Assembly: GCA_018436855.1 (NCBI GenBank)
Contig: JAHDKO010000142.1
Span: forward strand, 1-35,390
DNA: 35,390 nucleotides
Origin: Deltaproteobacteria bacterium
GTDB taxonomy: Bacteria > Desulfobacterota > Desulfomonilia > UBA1062
Reading direction: 5' to 3'
This document shows positions 8,987-18,281 of the stretch, piece by piece (position 1 is the stretch's first letter; every line of letters begins with the position of its first letter). The position numbers and the translations under genes were made by a program. Below the pieces are notes generated by a model that did not search any database, was not told the origin of the DNA, and worked only from the letters and a program-made list of their open reading frames with translations.

Positions 8987-10949
8987 GGCCTTCTTCCCGG
9001 GAAATCTTCTCGATGTTTTCCCTGAGCTCGAGCATGTCAGGGAAATAGAGCATGAGCTCTTCGGTCAGTTTCCGCGCCCTTTCCCAGTCCCTGCGCTCAA
9101 ATGCCCTGCGGGCCAGATAGGCCTTGGCCTCCAGGGAATCTCTCTCCAGGAGGGAGAACAGCCGGTCCGCCTCCCGGGTGTCTCCCGTGCCCAGGGCGAT
9201 CCTCGCGAGGATTTCACTGCCGGCCACGCTTTTTGAGAAGGCGGGATTCCCCGCCGCGATCCGTTTCGATTTTTCGAACTCCTGACGGTCCAGGTGAGCG
9301 ACGCACAGCATCCATGCCGACCTGAGCCCGATTGGTCCGTCATGGCGCGCCAGGGGCTCCAGCATTCCGCAGGCCTCGGATGTGCGGTTTTCCGCCAGGA
9401 ATATCTCGGCGATGAGCATGTCCAGGGAAGGGCTCGATTTCTGGCGTCCGGCAAAATCGAGTGATGCCTTGTTTCCCCGGTTGTATCTCAGGGCCTGGGT
9501 AAGGCCGTAGGCCAGCCAGTCAGGGAATCCATCGGGTATGGTGGAGAGGGTGTGGAGCCGCAGAGCGGCCTCGCACCATCCTCCGGCAAGGAAGATTGCA
9601 CTGAAGATATCCCGGCTCTTCAGGAGATTGTCAAGCTCCCGGCTGACTGCGATACCAGGCGATGTAGTCGTATTCTCCTTCCGCACCAGCTCGTCGAGCT
9701 GCCGGAAGAGCTGGTGCTCGAGCTCGTCGCCCTGTGCAGGAACGGGTTTGCCGACCCCGGGCTCGACGAACACCCCCCACCTGCGGTATACCAGCGCGAT
9801 CTGCAATGCGCGTTCGATGCCCCCGTGGAACGAAACATCCTTGAAGGGGCTTGATCTCAGCAGATCCAGAGCCTTAGACTCGGACCCTTCGTCGAGGGCC
9901 TGGATCAGTTTCAGCCAGAAGACCTCCTGGCGGCTGTCCGTGAGCTTCTGCACCATGATATTGTCCTGAAGGGACCGCTCGTCCCAGAATTTCTTCTCAG
10001 GCAATGAACGCATGAACAGGATGAGGGGCTTCAGATCTCCTGCAGGTGGTTCCCCCGCGGCCGCTTCACTCTCGAAGGGGTGGGCAACCTTTGACCAGAA
10101 CAAGAACTTGACCCAGGGATAACCCAGGGGGGAGTCGCTCAGGCCGTCAGCCCATGTCTCGAGCGCAAGGGCATACCGCCCCTGCCTGCGGTAAAACTCG
10201 GCGAGCTGGTCCCTCTGCAGGGGGTTTGCCGGGTCGCACAGATGGGCTGCCACATATTCCACCCGTGCCATGGATGTTCTTCCCAGGTGCTCCAGCACCT
10301 GGCCTCGGAACGAACGGACATCAGCGTTGCGCGGGTCCGCCCGGAAGGCTTCTTCGAGAAGATCCCATGCCCCTCCGAGGTCATGGTTGGCCCGCAGGAG
10401 GGCGATCCTGATGAGCCGTGCGCAGTCCGCTTTTCCCTCGAAGGATTGTGATTCCAGCAGTGCGAGCGCCTCATCCGGCCTCCCCAGGGTAATGAGCACA
10501 TCGGCATCCAGGGCAAGCCAGAGCTCCGGGCTCTTCTCCCTGGACCGCCATGCATCCCGCACCTGGGTGAACAGGTCCATGTTCCGCATCTGCAGGAGGG
10601 ACCGCGCGACCAGCAGCGAGGCCTGCTCGTGAGTAAGCACCTCCAGAGGATGCTGGCCGTAGAGATAAAGGAGCCGGCGGATATTGCGCACCTGTGCAAG
10701 GGCCTCGATCTCCAGAGAGAGCCACTGATCCGAACTCTCCTCGGCAGTGGAGGCCTTCATGGACCGGATGATCGCCAGGGCCTCCCGGCCCATGGATTTC
10801 TCCAGCAGGACGCGCACCGTCTCCTGCTGACGCCTTTCCTGCGAGCTGATGACGTACGAGCGCCAGGTGTAGAAACCCGCCGCACCAGAGGCCCCCAGGA
10901 TTGCAATCCCGACGAGGAGGAGCACCTTGTTTTTGAGAGAAAGCTTCAT
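8973..10949 (-). CDS. Membrane-anchored TPR-repeat protein of the exosortase locus
   Basis: The 658-residue protein has one N-terminal membrane helix (about residues 9-27) and then a long all-helical region rich in Leu, Ala and Arg. TPR-like pairs are visible, such as LGRPDEALALLESQSF, AFRADPRNADVRSFRGQVLEHLGRTSMARVEY and FYRRQGRYALALETW. Exosortase loci often encode a TPR protein (PrsT in XrtA systems), but this one lacks a lipobox. Its ATG shares one base with the stop of the PEP-CTERM gene (TGATG). It is probably a scaffold for envelope assembly of the polysaccharide or its sorted protein. The scaffold role is inference. Confidence 0.72.
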   Translation of the reverse strand: MKLSLKNKVLLLVGIAILGASGAAGFYTWRSYVISSQERRQQETVRVLLEKSMGREALAIIRSMKASTAEESSDQWLSLEIEALAQVRNIRRLLYLYGQHPLEVLTHEQASLLVARSLLQMRNMDLFTQVRDAWRSREKSPELWLALDADVLITLGRPDEALALLESQSFEGKADCARLIRIALLRANHDLGGAWDLLEEAFRADPRNADVRSFRGQVLEHLGRTSMARVEYVAAHLCDPANPLQRDQLAEFYRRQGRYALALETWADGLSDSPLGYPWVKFLFWSKVAHPFESEAAAGEPPAGDLKPLILFMRSLPEKKFWDERSLQDNIMVQKLTDSRQEVFWLKLIQALDEGSESKALDLLRSSPFKDVSFHGGIERALQIALVYRRWGVFVEPGVGKPVPAQGDELEHQLFRQLDELVRKENTTTSPGIAVSRELDNLLKSRDIFSAIFLAGGWCEAALRLHTLSTIPDGFPDWLAYGLTQALRYNRGNKASLDFAGRQKSSPSLDMLIAEIFLAENRTSEACGMLEPLARHDGPIGLRSAWMLCVAHLDRQEFEKSKRIAAGNPAFSKSVAGSEILARIALGTGDTREADRLFSLLERDSLEAKAYLARRAFERRDWERARKLTEELMLYFPDMLELRENIEKISREEGHDLS

Positions 10950-11875
10950 CAGGTGATGTCAGACCGGTGCTGAGCAAGAAGGGTGTACTTCCGGTAGATC
11001 ACCAGACTGACGAACGACCCCAGGATGAGCAGGGTTGAAGGCTCGGGCATGTTGGTCAGGGCGGTGATGTTGGCCGCCCCGATATCCACGGCAAAGAGCA
11101 GGTCCTTGAAGTCGCCGTTGGCATCGCCGTAGAGGTCTTCGAACCCCACAAAGAGGTAGGGACTGCCGGGCATGACGAACGCCAGGGTGTGGTTCAGCCC
11201 GTCGGGATTTGCGGATGTCCGGGTGGAAAAGACGTCCGTGCCTCCCCGGGCGCCGTCTGCAATCAGAAAGAAATCCAGCTGCGTTCCTGCGGAGAGGGTT
11301 CCCAGGTTCACGAAGTCCCCGGGCACGAGAGGCTCTTTCAGGGAGCGGATGGACTTTTTGGTCTGCAGGGAGGGCAGTGAGAAGTTTCTATGGGGCTCGG
11401 TGGCGTCGGGAAAGATGAGCAGGGGATTTCCTTCCGTGATCCCGCTCCCGGAGGTGTTGAATCCCAGGGTGTTTTTATAGGTGGTGTTTTCTCCCACGAA
11501 ATAGACCCGGGTATCGTACTGGGTCGCCAGACTGATCTTCGACGGATCCAGAGACACCGTAGAGGTGAGCTGGGTAAACGACGGGGCAGTGAGGTCCAGA
11601 TTTCCCCATTCTCTCATGGAGGGGAGATAGTTGTTCTGAAAATCAGCGGATTTCTCATCCGATGCGAGCCCCCGCACCGTGTCCACGATCTCCAGGCCGA
11701 ACGGGCGGGCGGGAGACTGGATGGGCGAATCCTCTGCCTTGGATATGCCCGGGTGTGAGACTGTGAGAAGGCCCATGATCATGCAGGCAATAAACTCCGT
11801 CTTATGCGACCGGGATCCGGTGTCTCTCCGGGGCGGCTCGCCTGACCGGTGATCGGATGATATTTTCTGCCTCAT
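10949..11875 (-). CDS. Secreted PEP-CTERM protein with DUF4114-like domain, candidate exosortase substrate
   Basis: The 308-residue protein has a long basic N-region and a signal peptide with likely cleavage after SKA near residue 47. A beta-rich extracellular domain follows, with FVGFEDLYGDANGDFKDLLF, the acidic pattern of DUF4114-type domains. The C-terminus has the sorting signal: PEPST, a hydrophobic helix and basic residues (YRKY). About a dozen extra residues follow the basic patch, longer than usual for PEP-CTERM. I chose the ATG at 11875 because a GGGAGGG ribosome site lies about six bases upstream. An ATG 29 codons earlier has no such site. It is the first gene of the exosortase group and follows a 183-base intergenic stretch that probably holds its promoter. 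Confidence 0.88.
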   Translation of the reverse strand: MRQKISSDHRSGEPPRRDTGSRSHKTEFIACMIMGLLTVSHPGISKAEDSPIQSPARPFGLEIVDTVRGLASDEKSADFQNNYLPSMREWGNLDLTAPSFTQLTSTVSLDPSKISLATQYDTRVYFVGENTTYKNTLGFNTSGSGITEGNPLLIFPDATEPHRNFSLPSLQTKKSIRSLKEPLVPGDFVNLGTLSAGTQLDFFLIADGARGGTDVFSTRTSANPDGLNHTLAFVMPGSPYLFVGFEDLYGDANGDFKDLLFAVDIGAANITALTNMPEPSTLLILGSFVSLVIYRKYTLLAQHRSDIT

Positions 11876-12058
11876 GGTTTTCCCTCCCGATGCATCATTT
11901 GCAGTGAAAAGTCCATAAAAAGACCAGCTATGTGATCTGTTTTTCAAGATTATTATCGGCATATTTCACGACAACCTGAACATACGGCAATCCGGGCCGT
12001 CTATGGTGCCTGGATAACGGGACGATTCGAGACACCGCTGTCCCGGGATAGTTCCGGT

Positions 12059-13951
12059 TCACTCCTCCCTGGCGACGATCTCGACCGGGTCCGCAGGCCG
12101 CGCGACAACTCCTGCACGGGCCCGGGAGAGGAGGGCGGCAAAACCCCGGATGCCTGCTATGGCGCCGAGCAGGCGGGTGAGGTTTTCTCCCGAGAGGTGC
12201 CGCTCCCACATCCGTTCGCAGAAATCGGGGAGCAGGACCTCTTCACTGAGCGGGCAGGGCTCGTAGATGATGGAGTCCATCCAGGGCCGCAGCACCCCCC
12301 GCAGCAGCGAGGAAAAATCCACGGGCGACTGGCGTGAGGTGATTCCGTGCCAGCCGAACGTCCGCTCCATGATCCCGCATCCCTTCAGGAAGGCCTTGGC
12401 AGGGAGGTCCAGACTGCAGGGTGCATAGGCCGGCAGGAGGGTTCTCTGCCACCGCACCTTGAGGGACTCGGGCAGGGAGGTTTTCAGCATGTCGCGGTAT
12501 ATCCGGTGCCCGAAGCGCAGAGAGAAGGGGATGGAGGTGATGAGATCGAGCAGGTGATAGTCGAAAAAGCAGGCCGCCGACTCCACCGCCTCCCGCATGA
12601 TCACCGTGCCCATGGAGGTGGATCTCCGTACGCGGTTCTCCAGGAAAAACCGGTCGGCCATATCCGCCGGGGCGAGGCCCTCGTCCATCCGGGAAAGCCC
12701 CGCTTGAAACAGGCGGGACGGATACCGGTGCCCTTCCAGGCGGTTCAGGTCCGGGATTGCATCTTCCAGAGATCCTTCTCTGAGGAGTGTGTTCCTCCAC
12801 TGGAAGAGTTTTCGGGCAAGCTCTGCAGGGCTCGCGGGAGCCGTCCATGCCCGGCGCAGGTAGGAGCCTCCGAGGACCAGGTCTCCTGCATACCCGTTGA
12901 GAACGATGTCCGCGTGCTCCTTCAGGACGTGGAGGTGGAAGAGCATGTGGCAATCGAAGTAATTGAGGAGCCCCTCGCTCATTCTGATCCCCTCGTCGAA
13001 TCGATCAGGGATCAGGTGATGGGCATAATCGCAGTCATGGTGACGGGTTCCGTAGAGCCGGGAGACCTTGCCTGCCAGGATCCGGTCAAAGGAGTCCCTT
13101 TCTCCCCAGGTAAAGGTCTGCACCTCGATTCCCAGGCGGGATGCGGCGGCGAGGAGGGACCGGGAATCAAGACCGCCGCTGAGCGTCACGCCGATGCGGC
13201 CGGGCCTCAGTGCCTGCCGCTTCACCGCTGCCAGGAAGAGCTGTCCGAGCTCTTCGGCCAGCTCCCTGCCGTCCGCGGCCTGTGCCCGCGGGGTAAAGTC
13301 ATAGTGCCAGTAGGTACGGAAAGAGAGCGTCCCGGCCTGCCTGGTCAGGACCGTGGCCTGGGGGAAGGCCCTGACCCCGGACACCAGGGTGGTCTCTCCG
13401 AGATAATCGTCGATCGTGAGAAACTGTGCGATGCCCTCCAGGTCCCAGGCACCGTCAACGATCCCTGCCAGGACGGGGCCCACGACCCTTCCTGACAGGC
13501 AGAACCCCCTGTCGGTATGCGCCCAATACATGGGATAGAGGCCGTATCGGTCGTTTGCGGCCACCAGGAGATCATCCTCGGGGTCGTAGAGCACGACGAA
13601 GAACGCCCCGCTGAGACGGGGAAGCGCCGTATTGAGGGCCCCTGTCCTGAGCAGCCGGGCGAACACGGCCGGGTCGCTTCCCACGTCCGGATTGGACTTG
13701 CGGAACTCGATGAGGTAGTCGCTTTCGTGGAGCTCGCCCATGAGGAGAGCCCAGAGCCTCTCCCCGGGCAGATAGACCGGCATTATACCTTTCCGGAGCT
13801 TGTCCGGACTCACCAGGCCCAGGAGGGTGCGCCTGGAGATGCAGTAGTGGTTCACCGGTTCCCCGGAAAAGGCGAGCGCAGACGAGAGCAGCCTGGCGAT
13901 CCCGTAAAGGTCGTCTTCCCGGTTTTTCTGGACGATGTATGCTCCGGCCAT
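12059..13951 (-). CDS. Asparagine synthetase-like protein lacking the glutaminase cysteine
   Basis: The 630-residue protein has the two-domain layout of AsnB-type amidotransferases: an N-terminal Ntn/glutaminase-like domain (about 1-210) and an ATP-pyrophosphatase domain with the PP-loop SGGLDS at 258-263. Such proteins are common in exopolysaccharide and exosortase loci, where they are thought to amidate sugar carboxylates. The start is Met-Ala-Gly instead of the Met-Cys-Gly of active glutaminases, so the Cys2 nucleophile is missing. An AGGAGGAGGG ribosome site just upstream supports this ATG. The synthetase half looks intact and could use free ammonia or catalyse another adenylation. It is the last gene of the glycosyltransferase operon, 19 bases after the preceding GT2 gene. 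Confidence 0.88.
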   Translation of the reverse strand: MAGAYIVQKNREDDLYGIARLLSSALAFSGEPVNHYCISRRTLLGLVSPDKLRKGIMPVYLPGERLWALLMGELHESDYLIEFRKSNPDVGSDPAVFARLLRTGALNTALPRLSGAFFVVLYDPEDDLLVAANDRYGLYPMYWAHTDRGFCLSGRVVGPVLAGIVDGAWDLEGIAQFLTIDDYLGETTLVSGVRAFPQATVLTRQAGTLSFRTYWHYDFTPRAQAADGRELAEELGQLFLAAVKRQALRPGRIGVTLSGGLDSRSLLAAASRLGIEVQTFTWGERDSFDRILAGKVSRLYGTRHHDCDYAHHLIPDRFDEGIRMSEGLLNYFDCHMLFHLHVLKEHADIVLNGYAGDLVLGGSYLRRAWTAPASPAELARKLFQWRNTLLREGSLEDAIPDLNRLEGHRYPSRLFQAGLSRMDEGLAPADMADRFFLENRVRRSTSMGTVIMREAVESAACFFDYHLLDLITSIPFSLRFGHRIYRDMLKTSLPESLKVRWQRTLLPAYAPCSLDLPAKAFLKGCGIMERTFGWHGITSRQSPVDFSSLLRGVLRPWMDSIIYEPCPLSEEVLLPDFCERMWERHLSGENLTRLLGAIAGIRGFAALLSRARAGVVARPADPVEIVAREE

Positions 13952-13970
13952 GCCTTCTCCCTCCTCCTCT

Positions 13971-15089
13971 TCAGAAGCTCCCCGACCGCGGGCCGCCCTT
14001 GTCCGCGTTCCCGCCTGCCTGGTACCCCCGGTTCTGCAGGGGTGCTCCGGTGACAGTGGTGAGCAGATACCTCAACACCCCGAGGAACTGGGGATATACA
14101 GCGAAAGCGAGGTGCGCGCAGTACAGGGCCGCCGCGGGGAGGTCCCGGGGCGAATCCATGAAGCGGTATATCCTCAGGAAGGGCCTTCCCGCCAGCAGGC
14201 CTGCCACGACGGCCGCCGCCCTGTACCTTTTCAGGGCCGCTCCCAGAGTGAGGACGGTCGCAGGGGCCAGGGCGCTCATGCAGATGCGGAGCAGAGGCCT
14301 CAGGAAGAAACGCTCGCGCTCCCGCCCGTACCGCAGCCCGACCTGGGCATAGGCGTGACCGCTGCGGAAAGCCCGCCTGGCATACTGGCGGAAGGTGGTC
14401 ATGTTCAGGTCGTGCACGGCCAGGTCCGCGGTCGTCCGGTATATGACCCATCCCTGCCTGCGCAGGCGGTAGCTGAGATCGGGGTCCTCTCCGGCCACGA
14501 GAGACCCGTCATAACCTCCGGACTGCTCGATCGCGTCCTTTCGCACGAGCACCATGCCGCCGAATACCCCTGCCGGGCCTTCGGTGAACAGGTGCCCGTT
14601 TCTGCCTGCGGATATGCCCCATTCCATGTTGCCGATGAGGTGGTAGACGTTCTTTCCGGGATATCGCTCACGCACCCTGCCCGCAACGGCTGCCGTATTT
14701 CCCCGGAGATGGGGCAGCGCGGCGCGGAACCATCCCGGCTCGAGCAGGGTGTCTGCATCCAGAAACTGGATGACCGGGAAGCCAGCTGCAGCCATTCCCG
14801 CGTTGCGGCCTTTGCCCGGGGTCGGATGCGGGTCCTGAAGCTCGATGATCTGCACCCTGCCGTAACTCTTCGCTATCTCCACGCTCCTGTCCATGGACCC
14901 GCCGTCCACATAGACGATCTCGAGGCATTCCTGCGGATAGTCGGCGGCGAGCACCGATGCAATGCACTCGCCCAGGCACCGCTGGACGTCGAGCCCGATG
15001 ATCACCACGCTGATGCGCTGGGGATCAGGTCCGCCCGGAAGGCGGGTTTTGTCGTGAGCGGCCCGGGGATCCCCGGTGCGGCCGATCAT
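13971..15089 (-). CDS. Family 2 glycosyltransferase with C-terminal membrane segments
   Basis: The 372-residue protein has a GT-A fold: ISVVIIGLDVQRCLGECIASVL near residues 26-47, VDGGSMDRS, the metal-binding DAD at 111-113, GGMVLVRKD, GEDPDLSYR with the catalytic acid region near 200-207, and a RRQGW motif. Hydrophobic segments at about 265-345 suggest a membrane-associated processive or lipid-acceptor enzyme. The ATG at 15089 overlaps the stop of the preceding GT2 gene by four bases. The sugar substrate is unknown. Its place in the operon implies a step in repeat-unit assembly. Confidence 0.88.
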   Translation of the reverse strand: MIGRTGDPRAAHDKTRLPGGPDPQRISVVIIGLDVQRCLGECIASVLAADYPQECLEIVYVDGGSMDRSVEIAKSYGRVQIIELQDPHPTPGKGRNAGMAAAGFPVIQFLDADTLLEPGWFRAALPHLRGNTAAVAGRVRERYPGKNVYHLIGNMEWGISAGRNGHLFTEGPAGVFGGMVLVRKDAIEQSGGYDGSLVAGEDPDLSYRLRRQGWVIYRTTADLAVHDLNMTTFRQYARRAFRSGHAYAQVGLRYGRERERFFLRPLLRICMSALAPATVLTLGAALKRYRAAAVVAGLLAGRPFLRIYRFMDSPRDLPAAALYCAHLAFAVYPQFLGVLRYLLTTVTGAPLQNRGYQAGGNADKGGPRSGSF

Positions 15090-16117
15090 GCCCTTTCTCC
15101 CTTGCCGAACCGGTCCCTGACCAGGATGGACGCCATGATGCAGGCGCCGGAGAGGGCCTCCCGCCTCTTCGCTCCCGCGCTTTCGGACCGGGACTGAATA
15201 TTCCGGGCAAACACCAGCAACCTCCAGATGATCTCCGTGAGTGCGGAGAGGATCACCCACGACAACCCGTGCCATTTCCGGTAGTATCTGAGCTCACTCC
15301 TGATCCGCTGTGTAACCATCTGTCTTCCCTGCGCGGATATCCTGCCGCCTGATTGCACGGCGCTCTGCCCCCCGAGGTGGACCACCTGCGCATGGGGGTA
15401 GAAGACCACGCTCCATCCAGCTTTCTGCGCGGCCCTGCAGAAGTCGATCTCCTCGAAATAGAGGAAATACCGCTCGTCGAGGGGCCCGGTGTCGTCGAAC
15501 ACCTCCCTGCGGATCAGGAAGTAGGCCCCCACGACCCACCCCACCTCAAGGGGATGCGCATGGTCCCACCAGGAAAAGTCCACCCGTCCGAAGAACCGTG
15601 AAGACGGGCGGCGGGCGGTCAGCCCGGTCATCACGAGGAGCTTGTTCAGAGGGCTTGGGTGCATCCGGGCCGATGCCTGCATCGAGCCGTCCGGGTTCGT
15701 GAGCCTGCACCCCAGGATCCCGGCTTCGGGATGGTCGTCCATGAAGGCAATGGTCGATTCCAGCACCCCGGGCCCAATGAAGGCGTCGGAATTCAGCAGC
15801 AGGACATAGCGCCCGGAGGCCTCGCGGATGCCCGCGTTGTTTCCGCCTGCGAACCCCCTGTTCGCCGGAAGGCGGATGAGCCTGGCCCGGGGGAACTCCT
15901 GCTCCACCATCCGTGCGGAGCCGTCATCCGATGCATTGTCCACAACAATGACCTCCCAGGACAGGGCGGGATCGCACTCCTGAATCTTTTTCAGGCACGT
16001 CCTCGTCGTCTCCCGGGTGTTGAAGGACACCACGACGATGGAGAGGTCGAGGCCGGTCGAGCCGGAGTCCCTCTCTGGCGCTCCATATGGTGTATGAATG
16101 CCGTGCATTGTCATCAT
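15086..16117 (-). CDS. Family 2 glycosyltransferase (rhamnosyltransferase-like)
   Basis: This cytoplasmic GT2 of about 343 residues has LSIVVVSFNTRETT (25-38), VDNASDDGS (59-67), NRGFAGGNNAGI (86-97), LLLNSDAF (106-113) and the GPLDERYFLYFEEIDFC motif. That pattern is typical of WbbL/RfbF-like rhamnosyltransferases, though the sugar is not certain. Start choice: ATG codons stand at 16117, 16114 and 16108. An AGGG site immediately before the first suggests that the third may be the real start. The gene overlaps its upstream neighbour (TGATG/ATGA) and its downstream neighbour by four bases. Confidence 0.9.
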   Translation of the reverse strand: MMTMHGIHTPYGAPERDSGSTGLDLSIVVVSFNTRETTRTCLKKIQECDPALSWEVIVVDNASDDGSARMVEQEFPRARLIRLPANRGFAGGNNAGIREASGRYVLLLNSDAFIGPGVLESTIAFMDDHPEAGILGCRLTNPDGSMQASARMHPSPLNKLLVMTGLTARRPSSRFFGRVDFSWWDHAHPLEVGWVVGAYFLIRREVFDDTGPLDERYFLYFEEIDFCRAAQKAGWSVVFYPHAQVVHLGGQSAVQSGGRISAQGRQMVTQRIRSELRYYRKWHGLSWVILSALTEIIWRLLVFARNIQSRSESAGAKRREALSGACIMASILVRDRFGKGERA

Positions 16118-17025
16118 CCCTGGCGGGGTGCGGGGGGTATGATCTCTTTTCTCCTGCCCAGCCCGAGCCGTTCCATCTGCCAGGCGCGAAGTGACTCCCT
16201 GAACCCGGGATGCTCGTACCTCCCGGTCTTCGTGATCCAGCCTTTGAGAAATCCGCAGAAGATCAGGATCCCTCCGATGAGAAAGGGCCGCTCCATCATG
16301 CGGTAGGCGCTCACCGCCATCATATACAAGGGGTGGGTGCCCATGAAGTACTGGCCCCAGCCCCACCTGATCCGTCCGTGAAAGATGGTTTTGTGCGAGG
16401 ATCCCATGATCCGGTGGTCCGTGATCATCAGCTCGGCGTCCGGAAAGCTCCTGGTCCGGAAGCCTTCCATCCGGCAGCGGTGAAAGGTGATCCCGTCCCA
16501 CATGACCTGCGGCACGAAGCCGCCGATGGCGTCGAAGCACGGTTTCGTCAGGCAGAGCATTCCCCCCAGCACGCTCTCGTCCGTGATGCGCTCCTCCACG
16601 AGCCTTTCGCCTTCGAGCCGGAGGAAGAGCTTGCCGCTTGCAGCCCCGAGGTACGGGTCCCGGGCGAACTTGTGAAAAAGAGTCTCGAAGTACCGGGGAC
16701 CGATGGTGAGGTCGCCGTCCATCTTGCAGATGAAGTCATAGCGGCTTGATTGAATTGCCCGGTATCCGTCGTAGAACGCATCGACCACGCCCGGGCCCAC
16801 CCGTCTCTCGCCCCGGTCCTCCCGCCTGACATACAGGATCCTGGGGTCCTTGAGCGCCGCCTCGCGGATGATCTCGCCGGTCCGGTCCGTGGAGCCGTCA
16901 TCAACCAGGATGTACTCCAGCGGGCCCACGCTCTGGTTCAGGACGCTTTCGATCGCGAGCGGCAGGTAACGCTCTTCGTTGCGGACCGGAGAGATGATGA
17001 TGTATCCGGGCGACTTCTCATTCAT
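16114..17025 (-). CDS. Family 2 glycosyltransferase
   Basis: The 303-residue GT-A enzyme has PVRNEERYLPLAIESVLNQ (13-31), VDDGSTDRT (41-49), ICKMDGDLT with the metal site at 103-105, and GGFVPQVMWDGITFH in the acceptor region. The N-terminal MNEKSPGYIIISPVRNEE is a normal GT2 opening. A hydrophobic stretch near residues 240-260 may bind membrane. It overlaps both flanking glycosyltransferase genes by four bases. The specificity cannot be read from the sequence. Confidence 0.9.
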   Translation of the reverse strand: MNEKSPGYIIISPVRNEERYLPLAIESVLNQSVGPLEYILVDDGSTDRTGEIIREAALKDPRILYVRREDRGERRVGPGVVDAFYDGYRAIQSSRYDFICKMDGDLTIGPRYFETLFHKFARDPYLGAASGKLFLRLEGERLVEERITDESVLGGMLCLTKPCFDAIGGFVPQVMWDGITFHRCRMEGFRTRSFPDAELMITDHRIMGSSHKTIFHGRIRWGWGQYFMGTHPLYMMAVSAYRMMERPFLIGGILIFCGFLKGWITKTGRYEHPGFRESLRAWQMERLGLGRRKEIIPPAPRQG

Positions 17026-18281
17026 GGCTGGTTCTCCTTGAACAGCGAGGCGAGCATCCGGGCGTTGCGGGCAAGATCGAATTCCCGCCCGATCTTTTCC
17101 ACTGCCTGCCGGGTGATACGCTCGCGCAGGCGATCGTCTCCGATGACCTCTTCGATGACCGATGCAAGGTGTTGGGGATCTTCCGGGCCGGCAAGGTACC
17201 CGCTCACCCTGTCCCGGATGAGCTCAGGGATGCCCGTGAGCCGGGTGGACACCACGGGGACGCCCGAGAGCATGGCTTCCATGAGCACCACGGGGATCCC
17301 GTCCATGTCGCCCTCCCGGTCTTTTTTGCAGGCAAGGACAAAGATGTCGAGCCCGTCGAGCCACCCCGGGACCCTGTCGTGGGGGAGGGGGCCGATGAAT
17401 CCGATCTCCCCGGTCAATCCCAGCGAACGGGTCAGGGTGAGAAGGTCTTGCTTCAGGGGGCCGTCGCCTGCAAGCTCCAGGGTGAAGGGGGTGCCGGAGT
17501 CCTTCAGGATCCTGCACGCGCGGATCAGGGTGTCGAACCCCTTCTTCTCCACCATTCGTCCCATCGATCCGAGCCTGACGGGCCGGTGGATTTCCCGGGA
17601 TTTGTGAGGGGCAAACGTCTTCGCGTCCACGCCGCAGTGCACCACGCGGATCTTTTCAGGCAGCGCGCCCTGCGACATGAGATACTCGCGATTGAATGCG
17701 GAGATGGTCACCGTGAAGGCCGACCTCCTCACCTTGTGCTCCAGGAGCCAGGCATGCACGAAGATGTCGTTGGCATGGGCGGTAAAGCTGTACGGCACGC
17801 CCGAGAGCAGGGACGCATACATGGCGATATCGGTAGGGACATGGGCGAAATGGGCATGGATGTGGCTGCAGCCTGTTTTGACAAGAACGCGCGCCACGGT
17901 CGAGGCAGCCAGGAACCGGAACACGAGCCCGGCAGCCGTGCGGCTGAGCACGCCAATGTGCAGGACGTCACCGGCCAGAGTAGTGAGCGCGGCGATGAAC
18001 TTCCCCGGCCTGGTGATCGCGGTCACCAGGGCATTGGCGAACAGGGTTCGCCGGGGGAGTTGGTAGAGATACCGGGTCTTTCCGGCGAGCTCCCACACCT
18101 CGTCCTCTTGTGCCCTTGACCCGGGCAGGTGCACGGAGATGGGAACCACGCCCACCCCGTTTCGCTGGAGCTCCAGGATTTCCTGGTACACGAAGGTGGC
18201 GGACAGGGCCGGGAGCTCGGGCGCCAGGTAGGCGATGGTCAGCTTCCCGTCTGCGGTTCTGTTTTCGGATCGGCTGCTCAT
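17022..18281 (-). CDS. Family 4 glycosyltransferase (GT-B)
   Basis: The 419-residue protein is a GT-B retaining glycosyltransferase. It has ALSATFVYQEILEL at the N-terminus, HIHAHFAHVPTDIA and YSFTAHANDIF in the acceptor domain, and VGSMGRMVEKKGFDTLI-like nucleotide-sugar domain motifs. The signature GIPVVLMEAMLSGVPVVSTRLTGIPELI carries the donor-binding acidic residue. The start MSSRSENRTA at 18281 overlaps the acyltransferase stop by four bases. It resembles exopolysaccharide enzymes of the EpsD/colanic acid WcaL type, but the sugar is unknown. Confidence 0.9.
   Translation of the reverse strand: MSSRSENRTADGKLTIAYLAPELPALSATFVYQEILELQRNGVGVVPISVHLPGSRAQEDEVWELAGKTRYLYQLPRRTLFANALVTAITRPGKFIAALTTLAGDVLHIGVLSRTAAGLVFRFLAASTVARVLVKTGCSHIHAHFAHVPTDIAMYASLLSGVPYSFTAHANDIFVHAWLLEHKVRRSAFTVTISAFNREYLMSQGALPEKIRVVHCGVDAKTFAPHKSREIHRPVRLGSMGRMVEKKGFDTLIRACRILKDSGTPFTLELAGDGPLKQDLLTLTRSLGLTGEIGFIGPLPHDRVPGWLDGLDIFVLACKKDREGDMDGIPVVLMEAMLSGVPVVSTRLTGIPELIRDRVSGYLAGPEDPQHLASVIEEVIGDDRLRERITRQAVEKIGREFDLARNARMLASLFKENQP

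Noticed and set aside
11876..12058. A sigma-54 promoter before the PEP-CTERM gene
   Set aside because: PEP-CTERM genes in some systems are controlled by PrsR and sigma-54, but the nearest GG/GC pair has the wrong spacing (8 instead of 10), so no site is claimed.
12347..13495. Long + strand frames opposite the asparagine-synthetase-like gene
   Set aside because: They are GC-rich antisense shadows without ribosome sites or domain motifs. The - strand gene explains the region.
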